Source of the DNA: Treponema sp.
Lineage (GTDB): Bacteria; Spirochaetota; Spirochaetia; Treponematales; Treponemataceae
Direction: 5' to 3'
Assembly (NCBI GenBank): GCA_016293645.1
Contig: JAEDDW010000098.1
Coordinates: 1-6,184 of the forward strand
DNA: 6,184 bases
This document shows, one piece after another, positions 1 to 5,756 of the stretch. The position numbers and the translations under genes are program-made. The stretch's first letter is position 1. Each line of letters starts with the position of its first letter. The notes below the pieces were generated by a model. The model searched no databases, was not told where the DNA came from, and saw only the letters and a program-made list of their open reading frames with translations.

Positions 1-65
1 AGGAAGAAAAACTTGGCATAATAGGCTTCAGTTTCCATGGACTACCTATAGATCATATTTTCTGA
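1..65 (+). CDS. C-terminal end of an upstream gene (partial, probable)
   Basis: Reading from base 3 gives about 20 codons (EEKLGIIGFSFHGLPIDHIF) followed by two in-frame stops in a row, TGA at 63-65 and TAA at 66-68. The codons resemble those of the neighbouring genes (GGC, TTC, GGA, CTT), and the double stop 23 bp before the next start fits the end of a gene in the same transcription unit. The product cannot be identified from so short a tail. Another frame also stops early (TAA at 19-21), and the antiporter frame is open across the whole segment, so this call rests on composition and spacing only. Confidence 0.45.
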   Translation, partial: EEKLGIIGFSFHGLPIDHIF

Positions 66-88
66 TAATATGTCCTCGAGGTTGCGCC

Positions 89-1078
89 ATGGTATTATTT
101 TTGAATTGCCTTCTTTTAATTGTTGGATTCATCATGCTGGTCAAAGGAGCCGACTGGTTTGTTGATTCCGCCGCAGGAATCGCACAGAAGCTTCATGTTC
201 CGGAACTGGTGATAGGGCTTACTCTCATTGGCTTTGGAACATCCGCACCTGAACTTTCAGTATCACTTACTTCCGCATTGAAGACCGAAAGCATCGGAAT
301 CGCTATCGGCAACGTCGTCGGCAGCAACATAATAAACATAGTTCTGATCCTTGGCCTTACATCACTGCTCTGTAAAATCCCATGCCAGAAAAATTCCAGG
401 ATTCTTGACCTTCCCTACATGGTTGGTTCTACGGTTCTTTTCATCGTGCTCGGTCATGTCGGCAATGAATTCAGCAGGACAGACGGAATCATAATGATCA
501 CACTTCTTGCTCTTTACATCGCCATCCTTGTGGTTCTTTCCATCAGGCAAAGGACAAATCTTTTCGCGGAAGAAGAAGATGATGATGATGATCTGAAAGG
601 TTTTGCCAGATGGTATAAGAAAATGAGCGACAAGATATGGTTTCTCATCGTGATGCTTGCAACAGGACTTGTTCTCATAATCTACGGAAGTGACTTTGTA
701 GTCCGTTCTGCAACCTTCATAGCAGAATCAGTCGGTGTAAGTGAAAGAATAATCGGCCTTACAATGATAGCATTCGGTACATCCCTGCCGGAACTGGTAA
801 CTTCTGTGACTGCCGCCAGAAAGGGCAAGACGGACATTGCCATCGGCAACATAATAGGCAGCAACATATTCAACATCCTTTGCGTTGCAGGAGTGTCGGC
901 GGCTTTTGTTCCGCTTTCATTCAACGGCTTCCTTTCAGCTTCAATCATAGCATTGGGAGCCGCTGTCCTTCTCTCTCTTTTGTGCTATTTGCCGGGACAT
1001 ACAATCAGAAGATGGGGCGGAATCCTTATGCTTTCAGGATTTGTTTTTTACATGGCAAAACTTGCTTATGCCATCTGA
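89..1078 (+). CDS. Calcium/sodium antiporter, CaCA family (YrbG-like)
   Basis: This is an integral membrane cation exchanger, by family an exporter of Ca2+ in exchange for Na+ or H+. The 329-residue protein has the two inverted alpha-repeats that define the CaCA superfamily: GFGTSAPE at 48-55 with GNVVGSN at 74-80, and AFGTSLPE at 228-235 with GNIIGSN at 253-259. Glu55 and Glu235 occupy the ion-coordinating positions. About ten hydrophobic segments flank a central cytoplasmic-type loop (about 152-182) carrying an acidic run, EEEDDDDD at 161-168. Length is normal for bacterial YrbG-type proteins. The ATG at 89 is preceded by GAGG at 78-81 with 7 bp spacing. The frame is open further upstream, but that stretch does not look like coding sequence in this frame. 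It is probably first in a three-gene run, with the oxidoreductase starting 31 bp after its stop. The ion specificity is inferred from the family. Confidence 0.93.
   Translation: MVLFLNCLLLIVGFIMLVKGADWFVDSAAGIAQKLHVPELVIGLTLIGFGTSAPELSVSLTSALKTESIGIAIGNVVGSNIINIVLILGLTSLLCKIPCQKNSRILDLPYMVGSTVLFIVLGHVGNEFSRTDGIIMITLLALYIAILVVLSIRQRTNLFAEEEDDDDDLKGFARWYKKMSDKIWFLIVMLATGLVLIIYGSDFVVRSATFIAESVGVSERIIGLTMIAFGTSLPELVTSVTAARKGKTDIAIGNIIGSNIFNILCVAGVSAAFVPLSFNGFLSASIIALGAAVLLSLLCYLPGHTIRRWGGILMLSGFVFYMAKLAYAI
569..592 (+). repeat. In-frame trinucleotide repeat (GAA)3(GAT)5
   Basis: Three GAA codons are followed by five GAT codons inside the antiporter gene, encoding the acidic run at residues 161-168 of the central loop. 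Gain or loss of units would keep the reading frame and change only loop charge and length. Confidence 0.85.
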
Positions 1079-1109
1079 TTTCTGACGTCCATTACCACAG
1101 AGAAATATT

Positions 1110-2717
1110 ATGATCAAGGAAATTTCAATCCAGATTTCACCGGAACAGGAAAACGACAGTGCAACCATCAAGGCAAAAATTTTTTCAGAATTAAGAAAAA
1201 ATTCAATACCGTTTAAGCCAGATGAAACCGAATTTATATTCATAAAAAAATCCATTGACGCACGGCACAAGAACATAAAACTTTTCATGCGCTACAAGAT
1301 TTATATCGGTGAAAAGCCAGGTGAAGAATTTTCAAAGATGCCGGAATGGAAGAAAGCCGACGGAACAAAATCCGTGATCATCGTAGGTTCAGGTCCTGCA
1401 GGCCTTTTCGGCGCCTTGAAGCTTCTGGAATACGGAATCAAACCTGTGATCATAGAGCGAGGCAGTGACACAAGCAAAAGAAAACGGGACATTGCGGCAA
1501 TCAGCACAAAGGGTGTTGTGGGTTCAGATTCAAACTATTGCTTTGGCGAAGGTGGCGCCGGAACTTTCTCAGACGGAAAGCTCTACACAAGAAGCAACAA
1601 GCGAGGTGACATTTCAAGTATCCTGAAAATTTTTGCCCACTATGGCGCGGACAAAAAAATCCTTACTGACGCCCATCCCCATATCGGAACGGACAGACTT
1701 CCTGCAATCATCAATTCCATGAGGGAATTCATCATCTCCATGGGCGGTGAATTCCACTTTGACACAAAATGTACAGGACTTATAGAAGATGACGGCAAAG
1801 TCTGTGGAATCAAAACAGCACTCACTACCGACGGAACTGTACGGGAATTCCGCGGCGATGCAGTTCTTCTTGCCACAGGACACAGCGCCGACGACATCTA
1901 CGAAATGATCGCAAAAATTTCCCCACAATCCCTTGAGGCAAAAACCTTTGCTGTGGGAGTCCGCGTCGAGCATCCACGCACGTTAATAGATGCGATCCGT
2001 TTTCACGGCAAACCGGAGACTTCATTGGGAGCGGCTGAATACAGATTTACGACACAACAGAAAGAACGCGGAGTCTACAGCTTCTGCATGTGCCCGGGTG
2101 GATTCGTTGTTCCATCCCAGACAGGACCTGAGCAGATTGTAGTCAACGGAATGTCCGCAAGCGGAAGAAACAGCCGCTGGAGCAATGCAGCCGTAGTAGT
2201 TGAAACAAGACCGGAAGATATTCCGGGAGAATACGTCAAGCGCGCAAAGGAAAGTGGATGCGAAGCCCTTGCAGGTCTTTTGTGGCGTTCACACCTTGAA
2301 AACCTTACATACAAAAACGGCAGCGGTCAAAAGGCTCCAGCCCAGAGAATCCGCGACTTCGTTGATGGAATGGAAAGCAAGGATCTGCCTGAGACAAGCT
2401 ATACTCCAGGAATTATTTCAAGCAGGCTTGACCAGTGGATTCCAAAACAGATTTCAGAACGCCTTGCCATGTGCTTCAAATACATAAACCGGGACACCAT
2501 GAAAGGCTACCTATGTGATGACGGACTTCTCATCGCCATGGAAACAAGGACATCAACACCGGTCCGCATCGTCAGAAACAGGGAAACCTTTGAATGCCAG
2601 AACCTTGAAAACCTTTACCCTTGCGGAGAAGGTTCAGGATATTCAGGCGGAATCGTAAGCAGCGCCATGGACGGCGAAAATGCCTGCATAAAGATCGCTG
2701 AAAAGCTTGGATGCTGA
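1110..2717 (+). CDS. FAD-dependent oxidoreductase, COG2509-type
   Basis: This is a soluble flavoprotein of the family usually annotated 'uncharacterized FAD-dependent dehydrogenase' or 'NAD(P)/FAD-dependent oxidoreductase'; its physiological substrate is unknown. Residues 1-85 form a small N-terminal alpha/beta domain. A Rossmann dinucleotide site follows: GSGPAG at 93-98 and the ribose-binding acid in VIIERG (Glu116). Other visible motifs are GEGGAGTFSDGKL (146-158), ATGH (255-258), the cysteine-containing CMCPGG (326-331), METRTSTPVR (477-486) and the C-terminal FAD motif YPCGEGSGYSGGI (503-515). At 535 residues it is the usual length for this group and looks intact. The start at 1110 has only a weak AGAG (1099-1102), consistent with translation following the antiporter 31 bp upstream. 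Its stop overlaps the start of the ATP-grasp gene. Family assignment is firm; function is open. Confidence 0.9.
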   Translation: MIKEISIQISPEQENDSATIKAKIFSELRKNSIPFKPDETEFIFIKKSIDARHKNIKLFMRYKIYIGEKPGEEFSKMPEWKKADGTKSVIIVGSGPAGLFGALKLLEYGIKPVIIERGSDTSKRKRDIAAISTKGVVGSDSNYCFGEGGAGTFSDGKLYTRSNKRGDISSILKIFAHYGADKKILTDAHPHIGTDRLPAIINSMREFIISMGGEFHFDTKCTGLIEDDGKVCGIKTALTTDGTVREFRGDAVLLATGHSADDIYEMIAKISPQSLEAKTFAVGVRVEHPRTLIDAIRFHGKPETSLGAAEYRFTTQQKERGVYSFCMCPGGFVVPSQTGPEQIVVNGMSASGRNSRWSNAAVVVETRPEDIPGEYVKRAKESGCEALAGLLWRSHLENLTYKNGSGQKAPAQRIRDFVDGMESKDLPETSYTPGIISSRLDQWIPKQISERLAMCFKYINRDTMKGYLCDDGLLIAMETRTSTPVRIVRNRETFECQNLENLYPCGEGSGYSGGIVSSAMDGENACIKIAEKLGC

Positions 2718-3865
2718 TGACGGAAAATGTAATCCTTGCCGGGGCCACAAGCGTTCCAGGCCACAATCAAATCCTTGAAGCCTTTTCATCCATAGGCATG
2801 AGAGCCAATTTCATAGAGGCCCCCTTTGTAAAAAAATACACAAGCCTAGCCGCCGGCACTCCAGTAACCTATACAGCCACGGCCCCGGCAGACTGCCTTG
2901 TCATTCCCCTGTCGGAATACTGGATCAGCCAGTGCATGAAAGAACGCCGAAAAAACATCAGCGACCGTGCGCTAAAGGCAAGCCGCTCCAAAAAGCTTTT
3001 GTATGAATTGCTTGCCGCTCACGGCGTGGCAACCCCCAAAATCTTTGACAGCCTTGCTGAGGCAAGAAGTTTTATAGCTGTCGGTCCAGAAAACAAAGTA
3101 ATAGTAAAACCGGAAGGACTTTTCAGCGGATATGCAGTTAAAGTTGTAGACAAAAACAACGCGGACAAACTTGATGAATATTTCATCAAGGCAAAGGACG
3201 TCCACAACAACGCAATAAAACTTTTTGGAATTCAAAACAAAGAAGCTCTGGTCACCCAAGTCGTCCCTGGCACGGAATACAGCGCGGACCTTTTCATTTG
3301 CAGGGGCAGACTGTCCCTCGTGCGCCTCAGCAAAAAAGTTGTGATGGAAATTCACGGCACGCCCTGCACGGTGATCTGCCAGCTGGTTCCATGCAGTGAT
3401 GATTTTTTGAAGCAGATGGACAAGTGGTGCCGTGTGCTTTTTGACGACGGTGATGTTTCTTTTGCGCAGTTTGATTTCATTGACCGTGGCGATGGTGTTC
3501 TTGTTCCCATAGATTTTGCGTGCCGTGTAGGCGGCGGCATGACTGAACTTTTTGGTGAATGTGAGACAAACGTGTATGCCGGCGCCGTTGTGGGCAAGCA
3601 ATATGAGGTGCGGGCAAGCAAGGGGTATCTTACCCAGTTGAACTATCTTCCGACAAAAAGCGGAATAATTGAAAGAGACGACTACGACCTTGCAGAAGGA
3701 AAGCAGTTCATCTACAAGCACAAGGGAGACTTCGTCCCTGAATGTCCATCAAGCGTCGCAAGCAGGATTGCCGTCGTAATAAAAAAAGCTCCTCTTGCAA
3801 CCGTGGCGGATGCAGAGAAGCTTCTCATAGGTGAAGAAAGGATAAAATTCTGGAAAAAGAAATGA
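2711..3865 (+). CDS. ATP-grasp domain protein (carboxylate-amine ligase-like, substrate unknown)
   Basis: ATP-grasp enzymes activate a carboxylate as acyl phosphate and join it to a nucleophile. Residues 5-80 look like the preATP-grasp domain, with a beta-strand and Gly loop at VILAGATSVPG. The ATP-binding core follows: VIVKPEG with Lys133, the VPGTEYSADLF segment (185-195, Glu189), AQFDF (252-256) and VPIDFACRVGGG (265-276). The last replaces the usual E-x-N-x-R metal/phosphate motif, with Asp268 for Glu, Ala270 for Asn and Arg272 kept. The C-terminal ~90 residues form a lid/tail domain. The start is uncertain: ATG at 2711 overlaps the oxidoreductase by 7 bp, while ATG at 2717 overlaps by one base (TGATG), with GGA at 2709-2711 placed 5 bp before it. 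The second may be the true start, giving 382 residues. Either way translational coupling is likely. The reaction cannot be assigned, and the motif changes leave open reduced or altered activity. Confidence 0.82.
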   Translation: MLMTENVILAGATSVPGHNQILEAFSSIGMRANFIEAPFVKKYTSLAAGTPVTYTATAPADCLVIPLSEYWISQCMKERRKNISDRALKASRSKKLLYELLAAHGVATPKIFDSLAEARSFIAVGPENKVIVKPEGLFSGYAVKVVDKNNADKLDEYFIKAKDVHNNAIKLFGIQNKEALVTQVVPGTEYSADLFICRGRLSLVRLSKKVVMEIHGTPCTVICQLVPCSDDFLKQMDKWCRVLFDDGDVSFAQFDFIDRGDGVLVPIDFACRVGGGMTELFGECETNVYAGAVVGKQYEVRASKGYLTQLNYLPTKSGIIERDDYDLAEGKQFIYKHKGDFVPECPSSVASRIAVVIKKAPLATVADAEKLLIGEERIKFWKKK

Positions 3866-3875
3866 CACATCCTCG

Positions 3876-3978
3876 TCATTACGAGCTTGGCTGCTTCAGC
3901 AGATAGGCGAAGTAATCCACATGGCAGTTAAGCAAAGACATCCGTGGATTGCCGCGTCGCTATGCTCCTCGCAATGAC
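3876..3978. repeat. Imperfect inverted repeat, small interspersed element (TCATTGCGAG/AATCCAC type)
   Basis: The outer arms are TCATTACGAG (3876-3885) and CTCGCAATGA (3968-3977), complementary except for one base, and G3875/C3978 also pair. The inner arms AATCCAC (3914-3920) and GTGGATT (3944-3950) match perfectly. Each half therefore reads outside-in as TCATTRCGAG, a GC-rich spacer, then AATCCAC. The left half is about 11 nt longer than the right and contains its own small hairpin, CTGCTTCAGCAG (3891-3902). The unit fills most of the gap between two converging genes. From memory, similar short sequences recur in non-coding DNA of several bacterial genomes, including spirochaetes, as REP/MITE-like elements. 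No T-tract follows either side, so it is not a standard intrinsic terminator, though the fold could still limit read-through. Confidence 0.75.
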
Positions 3979-3993
3979 TGATGTAATGATAAT

Positions 3994-4839
3994 TCATTTC
4001 AAAATGTTTTCAAAACTTTCCTTTTTGCAGAGGGCAGTAACATAAGGACGGCCAAGGAGAACATTTGTCACACCGTAGCTCCGGGCTTTTTCAAAATCAG
4101 CTTTTGTACGGATTCCGCCGTCGACCCAGATTTCACCACAATTGTTTCTTATTTCATCCGCATGAGCGGCAAGAAATTCTGCAACGCTTCCCGTTCTTGT
4201 CGGAACACGGCCTCCATGATTTGAAATGAATGCAACATCAGGTTTAAGTTCGCGGACAAGCTCAAGATCTTCATCAGTAAAAATCCCCTTGATTACAAAA
4301 GTTATGTTTTTAGCAGCCAGGAACTTCTGGACCTCACGAAGGTTTTCCACGGATTTTTTTTCAAGGTGGGCCGCATTTCTCATGGTAAGGATATTGTAGG
4401 CATCAATATCGATTCCGCAGGTTTCGGCTATCTCTTCCGCCCATTCCATGCGCTCAAGAATTTTTTTATTTTCGTATGGCTTTATGAAAACCGCAGCTTT
4501 CTTTTCGACAGATTTTACGGCCTCAATTCCCCAAAGCAGTTTGCAATCCGGAGTCCCGTCTCCTATGGAAATGGCAGTTCCACTTTCCGCACAGGATTTC
4601 ATCATGTCAAAGTAATATTGCCTTTCACCATCATAGCCCATGTTCTGTTCAGCTCCAGTCATGGGTGCAAGTCTTAAGATGGTTTTGCTGTCAGCAAATG
4701 GGCCCGATGGAATTTTTTTCCATCCATCGCAATTGAGAATGAAATTTTTATTGCCATCTTCTCCGCCCATACCAGGCAGCTGGTTGATGCATCCACGGCC
4801 AAGGCACACGGAACAAAAGCGGCATTTGAATTCTGACAT
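3994..4839 (-). CDS. FMN-dependent alpha-hydroxy-acid oxidase/dehydrogenase-like protein with N-terminal Cys motif
   Basis: The protein has an FMN-binding TIM-barrel fold; relatives oxidise 2-hydroxy acids such as lactate or glycolate to 2-oxo acids. Conserved flavin and active-site elements in the 281 residues are LAPMTGAE (57-64), Tyr122 in FIKPY, Asp146, Lys184 in VIKG, SNHGGR (206-211) with catalytic-type His208 and Arg211, VDGGIR (239-244) and LGRPY (262-266). It is shorter than the usual 340-390 residues. The N-terminus begins with Cys6, Cys9, Cys12 and Cys17 (C-x2-C-x2-C-x4-C) followed by PGMGG (22-26). I recall a similar Cys/PGMGG start in clostridial members annotated 'alpha-hydroxy-acid oxidizing protein'; a metal or Fe-S role is inference. 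The start has a strong GAGAGGAAA (4846-4854) about 8 bp upstream. It lies 73 bp downstream of the rhomboid-like gene and may be co-transcribed with it. The substrate is unknown. Confidence 0.87.
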   Translation of the reverse strand: MSEFKCRFCSVCLGRGCINQLPGMGGEDGNKNFILNCDGWKKIPSGPFADSKTILRLAPMTGAEQNMGYDGERQYYFDMMKSCAESGTAISIGDGTPDCKLLWGIEAVKSVEKKAAVFIKPYENKKILERMEWAEEIAETCGIDIDAYNILTMRNAAHLEKKSVENLREVQKFLAAKNITFVIKGIFTDEDLELVRELKPDVAFISNHGGRVPTRTGSVAEFLAAHADEIRNNCGEIWVDGGIRTKADFEKARSYGVTNVLLGRPYVTALCKKESFENILK

Positions 4840-4845
4840 GATATG

Positions 4846-4854
4846 TTTCCTCTC
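4846..4854 (-). promoter_or_regulatory. Strong ribosome binding site for the FMN enzyme gene
   Basis: On the minus strand this reads GAGAGGAAA, with its AGGA core 8 bp before the ATG at 4839. It is the best Shine-Dalgarno match in the window and fixes the start, which supports the Cys-rich N-terminus being translated. Confidence 0.8.
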
Positions 4855-4912
4855 TATTATCAGTACTTACAGATCTGCATCGCAAATTTCAGGCGGCAAA
4901 TGATTTCATTCT

Positions 4913-5653
4913 TCAGCTTAAGGTTCCGATGACAGTCTCATCACTTGAAGAACTTGATGACCAGGATTTTCTGTTTCCACCGTCATCATCGTCGTCATAG
5001 CTTACCTGGGTCTTTGCAACTTTTTTCTGAGCCCCCCGTTTTTTGGGAAGTACCAGGAATCCAAAAATGCTTCCACAGATTCCGCCTATGACTTCAATGA
5101 GTACGCCGACAATCTGCTGCAATCCGTTTCCTCCAGCACTGCCTTTTGCATTTCTGTAGATTTCAAATGAAAGGAAAAGCACAAACACAAGAAGACATGA
5201 AACCGGTATCCTTTTTTTTGTGAGCTCAGTCAGGGAAACAAGAACAGCCATCATGAAAACCACACAGCCAGCTCCTGCAACCGGAACCGTTGAAATGCAT
5301 GCAGTAAGCACACCGGTAACAAGCACTGTTATGAACATCATCAAGGCAAGCATAACACTTCCGTAACGTTCCTCAAGAATCTGTCCAAGCAGCAGGATCA
5401 TTACTAGATTCGAAAAAAACATTTCCCATCCTGAATTTCCAAAAACGAAAAGAAAGAGTCCTGCGAAATCTGAAGGCGATTTGAAATTGAACGGAACTGC
5501 GGACATCTTGGATCCGTGACACAAAAACACAGTGGAACACAATTTTCCCTTGAATGCAAATACATCAAGAAGAAATACAATGGAAGCGGCAATCACAAAC
5601 GTAACTGTCACTGGAAAATCATAGGTCAATTTAGGTGAGCTTTTCTTTGCCAT
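4913..5653 (-). CDS. Rhomboid-fold membrane protein lacking the catalytic Ser/His (pseudoprotease)
   Basis: The 246-residue polytopic membrane protein has a rhomboid layout. TM1 spans about 14-34. A long loop (about 35-75) leads to GNSGWEMFFSNLVMILLLGQ (72-91) and ILEERYGS (92-99), matching the rhomboid loop-1/TM2 pattern W...N...G..LE..YGS. TM4 carries VAGAGCVVF (125-133) where active rhomboids have GxSG, and the last TM has IEVIGGICG (186-194) where they have HxxGxxxG. By this reading the nucleophilic Ser is Gly129 and the His is Glu187, so proteolysis is not expected. After the last TM (about 183-202) comes a basic patch (PKKRGAQKK), then a tail with an acidic run (219-224) and six serines (232-237). 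The ATG is the first possible start, because an in-frame TAA lies 6 bp upstream of it. Its Shine-Dalgarno is poor. A role in membrane-protein binding or quality control is only a guess by analogy with known inactive rhomboids. Confidence 0.78.
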   Translation of the reverse strand: MAKKSSPKLTYDFPVTVTFVIAASIVFLLDVFAFKGKLCSTVFLCHGSKMSAVPFNFKSPSDFAGLFLFVFGNSGWEMFFSNLVMILLLGQILEERYGSVMLALMMFITVLVTGVLTACISTVPVAGAGCVVFMMAVLVSLTELTKKRIPVSCLLVFVLFLSFEIYRNAKGSAGGNGLQQIVGVLIEVIGGICGSIFGFLVLPKKRGAQKKVAKTQVSYDDDDDGGNRKSWSSSSSSDETVIGTLS

Positions 5654-5693
5654 ACTTATTTATCGGCTAAAAAACCTATCTACAAGAATTTAA

Positions 5694-5722
5694 TTGAACA
5701 ACTTATAATAGAGGTTTATAAT
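5694..5722 (+). promoter_or_regulatory. Sigma-70-type promoter for the rightward unknown gene
   Basis: A TTGAAC -35 box (5694-5699) is separated by exactly 17 bp from a perfect TATAAT -10 box (5717-5722). The predicted transcription start is near 5729, giving a leader of roughly 28 nt that contains the AGGA ribosome site at 5744-5747. A second TATAAT (5704-5709) sits 13 bp upstream but has no good -35 partner. Confidence 0.65.
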
Positions 5723-5734
5723 TAATACTGTAGA
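5705..5734 (-). promoter_or_regulatory. Candidate leftward promoter for the rhomboid-like gene
   Basis: On the minus strand TCTACA (5734-5729) lies 18 bp before TATTAT (5710-5705), with 4/6 and 5/6 consensus matches. The predicted start near 5698 would leave a leader of about 45 nt. It overlaps the stronger rightward promoter face to face, so the two would compete for polymerase if both are real. In such AT-rich DNA a match of this quality can occur by chance. Confidence 0.3.
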
Positions 5735-5756
5735 AACTTAAATAGGACTAAAGAAA

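Larger units (their letters stand above)
5654..5756. other. AT-rich divergent intergenic region
   Basis: These 103 bp separate the leftward rhomboid-like gene from the rightward TTG-started gene. The stretch is markedly AT-rich, contains the heptamer TTATAAT twice (5703-5709 and 5716-5722), and holds candidate promoters in both directions. No convincing operator palindrome or terminator was seen. Confidence 0.7.

Noticed and set aside
13..69. Possible promoter for the antiporter (TTGGCA near 13, GATAAT at 64-69)
   Set aside because: The two boxes are about 45 bp apart and cannot pair. The GATAAT box alone would start transcription almost at the ribosome site, and it overlaps the probable end of an upstream gene.
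1614..1973. A 119-codon minus-strand open frame inside the oxidoreductase gene
   Set aside because: It lies wholly within a well-supported FAD enzyme gene and has no motif, ribosome site or promoter of its own.
2972..3721. A 249-codon open frame on the minus strand opposite the ATP-grasp gene
   Set aside because: Its translation is cysteine/histidine-rich without recognisable domains, while the plus-strand frame has clear ATP-grasp motifs. Its length is explained by the codon bias of the opposite strand.
3876..3978. CRISPR repeat or tRNA-like gene in the convergent gap
   Set aside because: There is only one palindromic unit with no regularly spaced copies, and no acceptor stem, T-loop or anticodon arm pattern.
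3866..3993. Intrinsic terminator for the ATP-grasp or FMN enzyme gene
   Set aside because: The inverted repeat has long interrupted arms and no run of T residues on either strand after a stem, so it does not meet the usual terminator pattern.
4856..4885. Possible minus-strand promoter TTGCGA-18-GATAAT before the FMN enzyme gene
   Set aside because: Transcription would begin at about 4849, inside the ribosome binding site, leaving no usable leader. The gene is more likely read from upstream.
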